Shown here one piece after another: positions 1 through 9,169 of a DNA stretch of 64,000 nt (the stretch's first letter is position 1; each line of letters starts with the position of its first letter). The notes under the pieces are model-generated. The model was given only the letters and a program-made list of their open reading frames with translations. It was not told the origin of the DNA and did no database searches. The translations under genes were made by a program, and so were the position numbers. This DNA comes from DAIOEK01 sp963708715 (GTDB taxonomy: Bacteria; Chloroflexota; Anaerolineae; Anaerolineales; Anaerolineaceae): positions 806,001 to 870,000 of the forward strand of contig CAVPSU010000001.1 in NCBI GenBank assembly GCA_963708715.1, read 5' to 3'.

Positions 1-820
1 CATCCGAAATCTGCTGAAGAATGGCTGCCTCGAATTCACGCCATCCATCCTTCCGCCATCGCCGGGCATGAGGGTGGTTCGGCAGGGTGCATCCAGCCGT
101 GAACAGACCAGCCGCCTCGCTGAGCCAGTGATTATTGTTCTGCGCTCTGGCATAGACCATCGTAACCGGAATCCGCTGCGCATGAAGCTGGATCTGGTGA
201 GTGAGCAATGCAATCCGTTCATTGGTTTTTGTTCCGACGTCGAGAAATTCTCCTGCGCAGGCAATCCAATGGATCAGACGCAGTCCAACTTCCTGGGCGG
301 ATTGCCAATTTGGACCCATATATGGCGGGTTCAATCTGGAAAATTCTTCGACCCTCTCCCAGAAGCAATCCACATATCGGGGTTCCCTGGTGATCCGATA
401 GGCGCGAGCAAGGTAGATCGCCCAGCCAAATCGGTTCGGCTCCCAGATATCCTTAATATCGGAGACTACCTGTTCGAGAGGGAATTCCCATTCAGACCAG
501 TCGAGATTGGAATTGGGAAAGGTCAGATCCAGTGGTGTCGCATCAGCGCCAAATGGATGAAAGTCCCCAGATAGGATCAGGTCCGCTTCTGACAGAATCG
601 AAGATTGATTGTCTTTGAGAATGGAATACACTAGCTCCGGTTGGGCGGGATGAAACACCGGCTCTACCTGTCCGGAGGGTATATTCGATTTCGCAATGGC
701 ATTCAGGGAACGGCGATAATGTCCGGTGAGCAATCCAAATCGATAGAGCAGATACTGGCTGGATTGCCTAAGCCCCAATTCCTGTGCTGCTTTTAAAGAC
801 CGGCCAAACCGACCGAGCAT
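1..820 (-). CDS. Heparinase II/III-family polysaccharide lyase, N-terminal part (runs off the window)
   Basis: An open frame on the minus strand starts with ATG at 820 and stays open to the window edge, giving about 273 residues without a stop. The translation has the look of the alpha-toroid N-terminal region of heparinase II/III and alginate-lyase-like proteins: a W-rich helical region, an N-N-H-W segment near residue 237 and a G-W-x-x-F-E-A-A run near the edge. Family members cleave uronate-containing polysaccharides. The start lies 7 bases after the stop of the two-domain oxidoreductase, with GGGAG just before ATG, so the two are almost certainly co-transcribed. This pairing is typical of surface-polysaccharide loci. 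The catalytic beta-sandwich part lies outside the window, so activity cannot be judged. Confidence 0.75.
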   Translation of the reverse strand, partial: MLGRFGRSLKAAQELGLRQSSQYLLYRFGLLTGHYRRSLNAIAKSNIPSGQVEPVFHPAQPELVYSILKDNQSSILSEADLILSGDFHPFGADATPLDLTFPNSNLDWSEWEFPLEQVVSDIKDIWEPNRFGWAIYLARAYRITREPRYVDCFWERVEEFSRLNPPYMGPNWQSAQEVGLRLIHWIACAGEFLDVGTKTNERIALLTHQIQLHAQRIPVTMVYARAQNNNHWLSEAAGLFTAGCTLPNHPHARRWRKDGWREFEAAILQQISD

Positions 821-827
821 CTCCCGG

Positions 828-2996
828 TTATCCTACTGTTGCATCTGCTGAGAGATGACCACTGCGCAATTGTTCCACGAGGCGAATGGTCAATTCAGCG
901 ACTGAGAATAGCTCCTCGTACGGAATCGGTGGATTTCCGGAGCGTACACCTGCCAAAAATGCCAGCCAGGATGCAGCGTGCCCTTTGTCCTGGCGCAAGC
1001 CTCCCCTATGGGTGGTCCTGGCGCCATTTTTCCAAAGCTCCAGCCGGCGAAAGTCGTCCAGAATGGCGATCCTGCCGCCTGTAAACACTTCCAGGTATTC
1101 TTTGGGGGCAGAGCGATCTCCATTTGCCAGATAAGACAATGTTCCAATGGAGCCATTAGAAAATCGGGCAGTGATCACCACATTATCTTCATGATACGTC
1201 CCATCATCCGGTAAGGCTGCGATGGATCCGGAAACAGGTTGAGACCCGGACAGCCAGGTCATTAGATCCAGGAAGTGACAACCTTCACCGATAATTCGCC
1301 CTCCGCCTACTTGCGGATCGTGCAACCAATGGGTTAATGGCAACGGTCCGGCATTGACCCGGTAATGAAACATCATCGGTTCGGCTGATTCAGCCAGGAA
1401 CGACTTCATCTTAATCGCAAGCGGTGCGAAGCGGCGGTTGAATCCGGCGGTATAAATGGGCATATCTGGTCGGGAAAGGGTTTCCTTCAGGTCAGAGAGT
1501 TCCTGCAGCGTTACTGCAACCGGTTTCTCGCAATAGACATGTTTTCCTGCGTTCAACGCCTGAATGGATTGGGTGGCATGCAGATCATGGCGGGTGAGGA
1601 TCGCTACCAGATTGATCTTTTCATCGGTCAGGATGGCAGAATCTTCGCTGCAGGCGGTTTGGAAACCAAATTTATCAGCAGCGGTGCGGGCATGAACACC
1701 CGCAGCGGATGCGATGGCCACCTTCTCCACGCCACCCGATCTTTGAATGACCGGCAGGAAGGTGGCGTTGGCATAATTGCCCGCGCCGAGAACACCCAAC
1801 CGCAGATCCTGGCTGGAGCTGGATACGAACGCCGGTGCGGAAGCAACATCCACTTTTCGCAGCGGGACCAGTTCCCCACGATCCGGGTAGGTGATCAGAA
1901 CCGCCAGAAATGGATCGAGCGTTTTGCCGGTGATCAATTCATACGCCGCAGGCGCATCCGCAATATCGAAGCGGTGGGTAATCAGAGGACGGACGTTCAG
2001 TTTCCCATTCGCCATCAGATCCACCACAGCCTGCAGGTTTCGCCCCTCCGTCCAGCGGACATAGCCTGCCGGATAGTCAACCCCCTGTTCTTCGTAACGC
2101 AGATCATATCGTCCAGGTCCGTAGGATCGTGACACGATGAAATTCAATTCTTTTTCATAGTAGGGTTTACGGGGAAGATCCAAACCCACAGCTCCGACCG
2201 CCACCACATTGGCTTTATCGCGCGCCAGAACTGCCGCCAACTCGACCGGATCGTCGCCTTTCGCGTCAGCACAGATCAGAATATGGTCAAAACCCAGCCC
2301 ATGAGTTAGGGATTTTCCAACCTCTTCCGCGGACGAGCGCTGCACCGCCTTATAGCCCGTCGCTTCCGCCCGTTTTACCCGTTCAGATGACAGATCAACT
2401 CCCAGCACTTCACATCCAGCAGAGCGTGCAATCCCTGCGGTCAATAATCCCAACAGACCCAAACCAATGATCGCGATCCGATCCCCGATTTGAGGTGTGG
2501 AGAGCCTGAATCCATGCAGTGCGATCGCCCCGAGGGTGGCGAAACAGGCTTCTTCGAGATCCACTGAGTCTGGCACATGTGCGAGCAGGTTGACCGGAAC
2601 TAACACCAACTCCGCGTGGACGGCGAATCCGCCCCCGGCGCAGGCTACCCGGTCGCCTGGCTGAAATCCATGCACCCCTTCGCCAACTTCCATGATCGTC
2701 CCCGCGGAAGAATAGCCGAGCGTCATAGGCTGATCCAGCCGGTTGAACGCTGCTTCCATGGTGGGCAGTATCCCATCCCGCCTGGCTTTGGTGATGACTT
2801 GTCTCACCAGGTCCGGGCGGGAGCGGGCTTTTTCGACCAGATTCTTGCCCGCGAATTCCACCAACATCCGTTCTGTTCCGGCGGAAACCAGCGAGGCAGC
2901 ATTGCGGACGAGGACAAAGCCCGGTCTCACTACCGGTGCGGGGACATCGGTCACAACGGTATCCCCACTTTTCATATGCTGAAGAAGTTGTTTCAT
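828..2996 (-). CDS. Two-domain oxidoreductase: zinc-type alcohol dehydrogenase fused to Gfo/Idh/MocA dehydrogenase
   Basis: This 722-residue protein joins two NAD(P)-dependent dehydrogenases. Residues about 1-370 are a medium-chain dehydrogenase: GDRVACAGGG motif, then a Rossmann stretch IIGLGLLGLLTAGIA near residue 175. Residues about 395-715 are a Gfo/Idh/MocA domain: LGVLGAGNYA at its start and the conserved CEKPVAVT motif. The same fusion is repeatedly found in bacterial exopolysaccharide and lipopolysaccharide loci, usually beside a heparinase II/III-like gene, as here. The substrate is unknown and is presumably a sugar or sugar-acid intermediate. An extended -10 box ends 7 bases before the ATG, so the transcript may be leaderless. 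The family call is firm; the biochemical role is inferred. Confidence 0.9.
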   Translation of the reverse strand: MKQLLQHMKSGDTVVTDVPAPVVRPGFVLVRNAASLVSAGTERMLVEFAGKNLVEKARSRPDLVRQVITKARRDGILPTMEAAFNRLDQPMTLGYSSAGTIMEVGEGVHGFQPGDRVACAGGGFAVHAELVLVPVNLLAHVPDSVDLEEACFATLGAIALHGFRLSTPQIGDRIAIIGLGLLGLLTAGIARSAGCEVLGVDLSSERVKRAEATGYKAVQRSSAEEVGKSLTHGLGFDHILICADAKGDDPVELAAVLARDKANVVAVGAVGLDLPRKPYYEKELNFIVSRSYGPGRYDLRYEEQGVDYPAGYVRWTEGRNLQAVVDLMANGKLNVRPLITHRFDIADAPAAYELITGKTLDPFLAVLITYPDRGELVPLRKVDVASAPAFVSSSSQDLRLGVLGAGNYANATFLPVIQRSGGVEKVAIASAAGVHARTAADKFGFQTACSEDSAILTDEKINLVAILTRHDLHATQSIQALNAGKHVYCEKPVAVTLQELSDLKETLSRPDMPIYTAGFNRRFAPLAIKMKSFLAESAEPMMFHYRVNAGPLPLTHWLHDPQVGGGRIIGEGCHFLDLMTWLSGSQPVSGSIAALPDDGTYHEDNVVITARFSNGSIGTLSYLANGDRSAPKEYLEVFTGGRIAILDDFRRLELWKNGARTTHRGGLRQDKGHAASWLAFLAGVRSGNPPIPYEELFSVAELTIRLVEQLRSGHLSADATVG

Positions 2997-3003
2997 AGAT
3001 GTG

Positions 3004-3012
3004 ATTATAGCA
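3004..3012 (-). promoter_or_regulatory. Extended -10 promoter of the two-domain oxidoreductase
   Basis: The minus strand reads TGCTATAAT, a perfect extended -10 element. No good -35 box is seen 17 bases upstream, as is usual for extended -10 promoters. The predicted start of transcription is at or one base before the ATG at 2996, implying a leaderless or near-leaderless mRNA. There is no Shine-Dalgarno sequence in front of this ATG. Confidence 0.55.
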
Positions 3013-3063
3013 AAGACCAGGAAATATTACTGCCTACTATTAATTACCCCTTCTTTCGGGAAA

Positions 3064-4227
3064 CTACATCGACTTGCCCGTAGGAAAATAATTACTGGCG
3101 TGATTGGGATCTCGTCTGAGATAACTTATGAGAAGGACAATATTTAAAAATAACGGCACCCATACTGAAGATTGATCACCACTATTGATCGTAACCCGTT
3201 GAGCAAAATAAACAATCGCGCAAATCGCATAACCACCATACAGTACCCACGAACTTGTGATGGATTTCTTTTCGAAAACCATAAATGTCATAAATGGGAA
3301 AAGAAGGACAAAATCCCAGGACCAGATGATCGGGGAAAAAATCGGGGTGAGAGCCAGAATCCACAATAGTGATTGATTGCCCTGTAGTCTATTCAAAAGC
3401 AATACAGATATCCCGAGTCCAATACACAAAAACAAGCCGGATAAACCAATCGCTACTTGTCGGGAACCCGAACCCGAAATCAGGAACGAGTACAGGGAAG
3501 GGTAGAACCAGGTATTGTTGGCGGAAAGATTGGTTAGAAAATCGGGAATCCAGTGCGGGAAAAGGATGAATAGTGGAACACAGGATGCGAACACCCAAAG
3601 AAATGAATACAAAATTACCTTTAGGAATTTTTTCATTCCTTGTTCGCGAAAATAAATGATCAAAAATGCAGGAAGGAACAAGACAAGTAGTTGCGGTTTC
3701 GTGAGAGAAAGGCAGAGTAATAACCCGATGACAATTGGGTTCAATCGTTTGCGATAGATCACCAGGAGCAATAAAACCAGACATATAAACAGCGAAACCT
3801 GTCCCAGAATAAAGTGCGAGATCGAAGCAGGGAATATCGCCAATGCAATAATAATAAGTGGGGTCCAGATCAGATTCTTTTGTACTTGCCGGGCGAGAAT
3901 GCTGACAATCAAGCTCAAAGACGCGAGGTTGATCAGTAGCCAGATATTCGACGCCCACTGAAGTGGAAGGAAGCCGATCGGTGCAAGCAGACCAATCAGC
4001 ATCGGCATCCAAATCGCATTACTGATCTCGAATAATACCTTTATGTCATACGGGCTCATCCGATGGAGCAATTGATAAGCCGGTCCCCACAAATTATTCC
4101 GAAAATCCCATGACACAGGAAATATTTTGCTTGGAATGAACCAAATGCAAAGACCCAATACCACTATCGCCAGTAGCAAAGGTGCAATACTCTTTTTCCA
4201 GGTTTGCAGCGAAGCTTGTTTATTCAT
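3064..4227 (-). CDS. GT87-like (DUF2029) polytopic membrane glycosyltransferase
   Basis: This 387-residue, very hydrophobic protein has about ten predicted membrane segments. An early periplasmic stretch contains the words WDFRNNLWGPAYQLL and SPYD, matching the pattern of GT-C fold DUF2029/GT87 enzymes, which transfer mannose or related sugars from polyprenyl-phosphate donors on the outer face of the membrane. It lies 8 bases downstream of a second GT87-like gene on the same strand, and the two probably arose by duplication and act in the same glycan pathway. The donor and acceptor cannot be told from the sequence. Confidence 0.7.
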   Translation of the reverse strand: MNKQASLQTWKKSIAPLLLAIVVLGLCIWFIPSKIFPVSWDFRNNLWGPAYQLLHRMSPYDIKVLFEISNAIWMPMLIGLLAPIGFLPLQWASNIWLLINLASLSLIVSILARQVQKNLIWTPLIIIALAIFPASISHFILGQVSLFICLVLLLLVIYRKRLNPIVIGLLLCLSLTKPQLLVLFLPAFLIIYFREQGMKKFLKVILYSFLWVFASCVPLFILFPHWIPDFLTNLSANNTWFYPSLYSFLISGSGSRQVAIGLSGLFLCIGLGISVLLLNRLQGNQSLLWILALTPIFSPIIWSWDFVLLFPFMTFMVFEKKSITSSWVLYGGYAICAIVYFAQRVTINSGDQSSVWVPLFLNIVLLISYLRRDPNHASNYFPTGKSM

Positions 4228-4235
4228 CGGTTCAT

Positions 4236-5318
4236 TTATTGAGCAGGCTGGTCAGATCCAGACCTAATTTGCAGTTTCATTTCTTTTCTATGCTTGAGAT
4301 ATGAATAGAGAAGCAGCGATAGGAAAGAGATAGAAAATACCCACAAAGAAATATTGTCGTAGAACGCCGATGTCCCGAGACCAATTCCCACTCCCAACCA
4401 TTGGATCAAAAATCCCGGCCAGGATGGGATGAATGCCAGCCCTGATGAAAGGCTTTGTTGACTCGTGTAGGGTAACAGGTACATCGAGAACAGGAGCAAT
4501 GAGCTGATGGTTTGATCCTTCCCCCAGGAGATTACCTTTGCCCTTCGTAATAAAATCGCGATCAAGGCAGCAATGGATAGGATCCCGAAAGCGATCCAGA
4601 ACCCCAACTTGGCAGTGAGCGAAATATTATTGATCGACCAATAGAATTGGTTTTGAGAGGATGGATTTGTGAGGTTGTTGAGCCACTGCACTATCAGGGG
4701 TGGAGAACCAATATAACTTATCGGGATGACCAATATGGATACGATGGCAAGTTCAGCCAGGATTTTTCTCCATTCGTTTCGGCTTATCCACAATAAATAG
4801 ATCAGGATAAAAAAAGTGCATTGAGGTTTTAATAGCATCATGGAGAAGGAAATTCCCCGGGCGTAGATTTCCCATCGCTTTCCTGCTGAGAATTCCCATA
4901 GTAAGATTGGAAAAACAATGACCAGAATATCCATATTGCTTTTCGCCATGGTCACCAGAAAATAGGGAGAAAGCACAATGGCAAAAAACAGGAGAAGTGG
5001 CCATTTGCGGTTATGGGTCAACCAACCAATGGTTATGACAGATAGTACTCTTGCACCAGCCGCACGGATCAAATAATAGGGCAGGAGTAAGATCAGACCC
5101 CACGGTGGATATACAAAATTTGGATTCTCAAGATAGGTCTGGGGTATGTTCGACCAAAATCCGGTTAAGTTCAGATCCCAATCAATTGGTGTCCTTTGTG
5201 GCATCCAAACGAAGATCATGGCTACAGCAGACACAATCGCAAATTGAATCCACCTGGTTGGTGTGGTCAGGAAAATGTTTCGAGTAAGTTCGATTGATCG
5301 AATAAGTGTTGATTTCAA
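4236..5318 (-). CDS. GT87-like (DUF2029) polytopic membrane glycosyltransferase
   Basis: This 360-residue membrane protein has about nine hydrophobic segments. Its N-terminal loop contains IDWDLNLTGFW and then NPNFVYPPWG, the acidic-residue loop followed by a P-P-W/F pattern typical of GT87 proteins. It is the first gene of a two-gene minus-strand unit with the GT87-like gene at 3064-4227. It is divergent from the GT39 gene at 5606, with a 287-base AT-rich spacer that must hold both promoters; no convincing boxes were picked out there. Function in cell-surface glycan assembly is inferred from family and neighbours. Confidence 0.7.
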   Translation of the reverse strand: MKSTLIRSIELTRNIFLTTPTRWIQFAIVSAVAMIFVWMPQRTPIDWDLNLTGFWSNIPQTYLENPNFVYPPWGLILLLPYYLIRAAGARVLSVITIGWLTHNRKWPLLLFFAIVLSPYFLVTMAKSNMDILVIVFPILLWEFSAGKRWEIYARGISFSMMLLKPQCTFFILIYLLWISRNEWRKILAELAIVSILVIPISYIGSPPLIVQWLNNLTNPSSQNQFYWSINNISLTAKLGFWIAFGILSIAALIAILLRRAKVISWGKDQTISSLLLFSMYLLPYTSQQSLSSGLAFIPSWPGFLIQWLGVGIGLGTSAFYDNISLWVFSISFLSLLLYSYLKHRKEMKLQIRSGSDQPAQ

Positions 5319-5605
5319 GATTGACGCTCTGATTATGAGAATATAAGCCCAATTATAGGTTTTTTTGTGCTAATGGATGCAATCACAATCAATCAATTCA
5401 GTAACCATTTTCCTGAATTGATTGATGTCGATATTCTCTATAACTTATACTTTTTCAATTTTCATACATAATATATATGAGGTGATGACCGATCTGTTTC
5501 AACGAAAAGTCTTCAAGACCGAACATAAATAAGTCATGCGATAATTTTACGATTAAACTGAATATCCAGCCTATACATGAAATATAAAATCCAGAGCACT
5601 ATATA

Positions 5606-7027
5606 ATGCAGGGTAAATTGTTTAGAAATCGAATTATGGGGTGGGATCGATATTTACCGATGTTTATTCTTCTCATCGGCGTAGTGATGCGTATTTGGGG
5701 ATATACCTCCTCAGCAATTCGATATGATGAAGCCTTATCGTTGTATAGAGCAACTATCCCTTTTTCACAGTTCCTGGACGACCATCAGTATTATTCGTCC
5801 TTATTTCTCTGGGAACTAATTTTACGATTGATCGTATTCGACAATCACTCCTTATGGCTGCTCCGATTGCCTTCGCTACTCTTAGGAATTGGCTCATTAC
5901 TACTAGCCTACAAACTGATGAAAGTAATGCGGTTCAATTCATATCAGAAAACAATCTCAATGGCATTGATCGCTTTATCTCCTGGGTTAATTTGGGTTTC
6001 ACAAGATGCACGTGCTTATGGGTTACTCATATTTCTGTATATTCTTGCTATTTATTTTGTTGAATTAAACAAACCTGCCGGATTAATAGCAATTTCCGGG
6101 TTGACTGCTTACACGCACGCGATCGGTCCCGCTTTCGGGATCAGTGCTCTTATTTACTACCTGGTGAAATATCCAAAAGAATATAAAAGATTTTTAGTAA
6201 TGGTAGCGATAGTCTTAGCTTCATGGATACCCTGGTATTGGTTGTTTTTTAGTATTCAACCTACTCCGGGGTATGTCTCAACATTTTGGCTGGGAAGATT
6301 TACTTTTGGTGAGTTTATTCAACACGTTTATAAATCTTTCTATTTACAAAATCCTTCAACAATCACCTTTACTCTATTTATGCTCGCCACTGCTGGTATT
6401 TTCCTCTCCTTTACTTATGTGGCGGTAAAAAATAAAATTAAAGAATCAATTATCTTTTTCCTTCCTTTGGGGGTCATCCTCACCGAGAGTATTGCTTGGC
6501 AGAATGTCTTTTTCTACCGAACTGGGTTAACATTATTAATTCCATTCATGCTTTGTATCGGTATGACCTCTTTTAGATCGAAATTCAACCCTAGGGAGTT
6601 CCTAGCCATACTGTTTTGTTCTTACATCCTTTTATCCAGCGTAGTCGGGTGGAATCCATCTACTAAAGGTGGGGCGATTGATCAAGCAGCTAAATATATT
6701 GCACAGAACTGGGAAGAAGGAGATATTCTCTATTACGGCACTGCTACGGTCGGATTGCCATTCCATTACTATCTGAAGGGTAAACCTGAATATATTATTA
6801 ATGGAATAACCAACGAAAACCTAACACCACCTACTGTCGATATTTTCGAATCGGCATCCCTTGATCGTATTTCAAGCAAACGGACTTGGCTGATATATCC
6901 GGATGACATTTTTCTCCCTGCTGTACAAAAGAAAATCCTCGCTGATGCTGCGTCCAAGGGTAACCTTTTATTCCGCATAAAGATATTTGAAATTCCTGAT
7001 ATCTACGTGGTTCTAATAGATCATTAA
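5606..7027 (+). CDS. GT39-type (PMT/ArnT-like) membrane glycosyltransferase
   Basis: This 473-residue protein has a cytoplasmic start, about ten membrane segments and a soluble C-terminal part. The first periplasmic loop reads SSAIRYDEALSLYRA; the Asp-Glu pair in this position is the hallmark of dolichyl/undecaprenyl-phosphate-sugar transferases of the GT39/GT83 GT-C group. WVSQDARAYGLL near residue 135 is the second conserved loop (the D-A-R-A/G-Y pattern). The predicted role is transfer of a lipid-linked sugar to a protein or glycan outside the membrane. No clear ribosome-binding site precedes the ATG. A second member of the family lies at 18506-20311. Confidence 0.82.
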   Translation: MQGKLFRNRIMGWDRYLPMFILLIGVVMRIWGYTSSAIRYDEALSLYRATIPFSQFLDDHQYYSSLFLWELILRLIVFDNHSLWLLRLPSLLLGIGSLLLAYKLMKVMRFNSYQKTISMALIALSPGLIWVSQDARAYGLLIFLYILAIYFVELNKPAGLIAISGLTAYTHAIGPAFGISALIYYLVKYPKEYKRFLVMVAIVLASWIPWYWLFFSIQPTPGYVSTFWLGRFTFGEFIQHVYKSFYLQNPSTITFTLFMLATAGIFLSFTYVAVKNKIKESIIFFLPLGVILTESIAWQNVFFYRTGLTLLIPFMLCIGMTSFRSKFNPREFLAILFCSYILLSSVVGWNPSTKGGAIDQAAKYIAQNWEEGDILYYGTATVGLPFHYYLKGKPEYIINGITNENLTPPTVDIFESASLDRISSKRTWLIYPDDIFLPAVQKKILADAASKGNLLFRIKIFEIPDIYVVLIDH

Positions 7028-7066
7028 TGGTACAGAGATAATTGAATTAGTGAATCTAAACCATGC

Positions 7067-7097
7067 TTGATTAGATACCTCATCTAGGTGCTATAAT
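7067..7097 (+). promoter_or_regulatory. Promoter of the flippase-like gene
   Basis: TTGATT at 7067-7072 and TATAAT at 7092-7097 are separated by 19 bases, and the -10 is extended (TGCTATAAT). Transcription should start near 7104, only about 5 bases before the ATG at 7109. The same TGCTATAAT element precedes the two-domain oxidoreductase. Confidence 0.55.
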
Positions 7098-7108
7098 CGA
7101 CCCTGACC

Positions 7109-8116
7109 ATGGAACCCAAACCCGCCCCCATCATCCCGGAACGAAAACCAGTTAACAAGTGGTATCTGCTGGTGACGATCGTCATCGCAGCCATCCTCTT
7201 ATTCCTCGCCATCCGGGGAGTCTCGTGGACGGAAATGGTCTCCACCATTCAGACTGCCAGAGCTGAATACCTGGTGATCCTGTTCTTGAGTAGTTCCATC
7301 TCCATCTTCATCCGCGGATTGCGCTGGGGGGTACTGGTTTCCGCCCAACAGAAAGTAAAACCTTTCACCATGTTCTGGGCGACCTCAGTCGGCTACCTGG
7401 GTAATGCTTTCCTTCCCGCCCGAGCTGGCGAGGTGATCCGCTCGGTGATGCTGGGCACGAAGACCGGTATCTCCAAATCGTATGTCTTTGCCACCGCCAT
7501 GACCGAACGGATCCTGGATGTGATCATCCTGGTTCTGATCGGGGTGGTCTCGCTGCCCTCCATTGGCGCTCTGCCGGATTGGTTGAGCAGCGCGATGGGG
7601 GTGATGGGGATACTCGGACTGGCGGCGCTGGTCTTTCTCTTCGCTGCGCCGCGTTTCTCGCACCTCCTGGAGCGGTTCATCCGCTGGCTGCCTGTCCCCG
7701 AAAAACTGCGGGCACCTGCCATCGGCATGATGCACGAGTTCCTACTGGGCGCAGGGGCTTTCATCCATCCTGGCAGAGCTGCTGGTTTTGCTGTCTACTC
7801 TGCCTTGCTCTGGTTCGTGGATGCCACCGGTGCCATCATGCTCAGCTACGGTCTCCACATGAGTTTCACCTACCCACAGGCTTTCGTCCTCCTGTTAGCC
7901 ATGGGACTTTCCAGCGCGATTCCCTCCACGCCCGGGTATGTGGGTGTGTATCAATTTGTAGCAGTAACACTGCTGCCACTGTACGGCATCAGCCGTAGTG
8001 AAGCGCTGACCTATATTTTAGCCATGCAGGCAATCAATACCCTCGCTATACTTACCTGGGGATTCATCGGTCTCTGGCGATTAAACCTGCCTACACGCAA
8101 TTCCACCCCCCAATAA
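7109..8116 (+). CDS. Lysylphosphatidylglycerol synthase TM-region / flippase-like membrane protein (UPF0104)
   Basis: This 335-residue protein has about eight membrane segments. The family signature is clear: LRWGVLV in the early part, GYLGNAFLPARAGEVIRSVML with its conserved Arg-x-Gly-Glu, then SKSYVFATAMTERILD, and near the C-terminus SAIPSTPGYVGVYQF. These are the landmarks of the AglD/MprF-TM family, also called flippase-like domain proteins, which act in lipid or lipid-linked sugar modification or translocation. There is no MprF catalytic domain, so it is the stand-alone membrane type. Its position after the GT39 gene suggests a role with lipid-linked glycans. Confidence 0.85.
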   Translation: MEPKPAPIIPERKPVNKWYLLVTIVIAAILLFLAIRGVSWTEMVSTIQTARAEYLVILFLSSSISIFIRGLRWGVLVSAQQKVKPFTMFWATSVGYLGNAFLPARAGEVIRSVMLGTKTGISKSYVFATAMTERILDVIILVLIGVVSLPSIGALPDWLSSAMGVMGILGLAALVFLFAAPRFSHLLERFIRWLPVPEKLRAPAIGMMHEFLLGAGAFIHPGRAAGFAVYSALLWFVDATGAIMLSYGLHMSFTYPQAFVLLLAMGLSSAIPSTPGYVGVYQFVAVTLLPLYGISRSEALTYILAMQAINTLAILTWGFIGLWRLNLPTRNSTPQ

Positions 8117-8188
8117 CCAGCCTGGTCTAATAATTGCACCCTTCCCCTGAAAGCTTCATCTTCGTATTTAACCGTTTGGGAGTGTCTT

Positions 8189-9073
8189 ATGCGCCGGTTT
8201 TGGTTTATTTCACTACTGCTACTTGCCCTGGTTCTGGCGGGATGCCAGCCCAAACTGGAAGAAGGGGTGACTGAAGTCATTTCAGGCAACAATTTCTTCG
8301 ATACCACTCCTACTGCGTCCGCGCCTAAAACCGGTGATTCAGAGGCACAGGCAAAAGTGGTCAGTACTCCCACACCGGTTCCAGCCTATCCGACGGCATT
8401 ACCCACCTATCTGGCTACTTCCCGGATCGTAACCTATGCGCCGGGCGGACCTGGGTCAGCTACATCGACCTCCACTGCAATCCCTGCGACATCCACTCCA
8501 CTCTCGACCAATACAGCAACCGCCGCGTCCACCATTCCCGCTGCCACCAGCACGCCGATAATTGCCGCCACTGCTACCACCGTGAGGACCAATACCCCGA
8601 CCACCGCACCCACAGTCGCACCTACTTCTGCAAGTACGAGCACCGCTTATCTATATACAGTCCAATCCGGATCACCGGTTCAGATTCAAAATTTCGTCAA
8701 TTCCACTGCCGGATGCGCCTGGCAGGGAATCGCTGGGCAGGTATTCGACAATGACGGCACACCCATCAAAAATATTGTCGTCAAAGCGGGTGGAACCTGG
8801 AATGGCGCGACCGTGAATTTGCTTGGGATGACGGGAGCTGCCAGTAATTATGGCGAAGGCGGGTATGAACTGGTGCTGGGAACGAAAGTTTTAGCCACAA
8901 CCAATACTGTTTGGGTACAGCTTTATGATCTGGCGGGCAAAGCTCTGACCGAGAAAGTCTATGTCTCCACATCCACCGACTGCACAAAGAACCTGGTATT
9001 GCTGAACTTCAAGGAAATAGCCGGTGGGTTTGATAGTTTTGTACCGCTTGTAATCCAGACAACGACCCCATAA
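8189..9073 (+). CDS. Secreted lipoprotein with Thr/Ser/Ala/Pro-rich linker and a C-terminal beta domain
   Basis: This 294-residue protein begins with a lipoprotein signal peptide whose lipobox is LAGC, with Cys at residue 19, so the mature protein should be anchored in the membrane. Residues about 85-155 are almost only Thr, Ser, Ala, Pro and Val, a flexible and possibly O-glycosylated linker. Residues about 160-290 form a compact domain with two Cys residues and a G-x-V-x-D-x-x-G-x-P-I-x-N pattern like carboxypeptidase-regulatory or Ig-type beta folds. No enzymatic motif is seen. GT39 glycosyltransferases in the window could in principle modify the linker; that is inference only. Confidence 0.75.
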   Translation: MRRFWFISLLLLALVLAGCQPKLEEGVTEVISGNNFFDTTPTASAPKTGDSEAQAKVVSTPTPVPAYPTALPTYLATSRIVTYAPGGPGSATSTSTAIPATSTPLSTNTATAASTIPAATSTPIIAATATTVRTNTPTTAPTVAPTSASTSTAYLYTVQSGSPVQIQNFVNSTAGCAWQGIAGQVFDNDGTPIKNIVVKAGGTWNGATVNLLGMTGAASNYGEGGYELVLGTKVLATTNTVWVQLYDLAGKALTEKVYVSTSTDCTKNLVLLNFKEIAGGFDSFVPLVIQTTTP

Positions 9074-9169
9074 GTCAGCTTCTATGGATTAATGTAATTT
9101 TAAACGCGCGGGTTTATCATCATATCCAGCGCGTTTGTCTTTATCCAACTCAAATATCTGAAAGCGTTC

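Noticed and set aside
68..574. Plus-strand open frame of 168 codons
   Set aside because: The minus strand of the same stretch encodes a recognisable heparinase II/III N-terminal region, and the plus frame has no family features.
1539..2132. Plus-strand open frame of 197 codons inside the two-domain oxidoreductase
   Set aside because: It is a shadow of a well-supported minus-strand gene, with unnatural composition.
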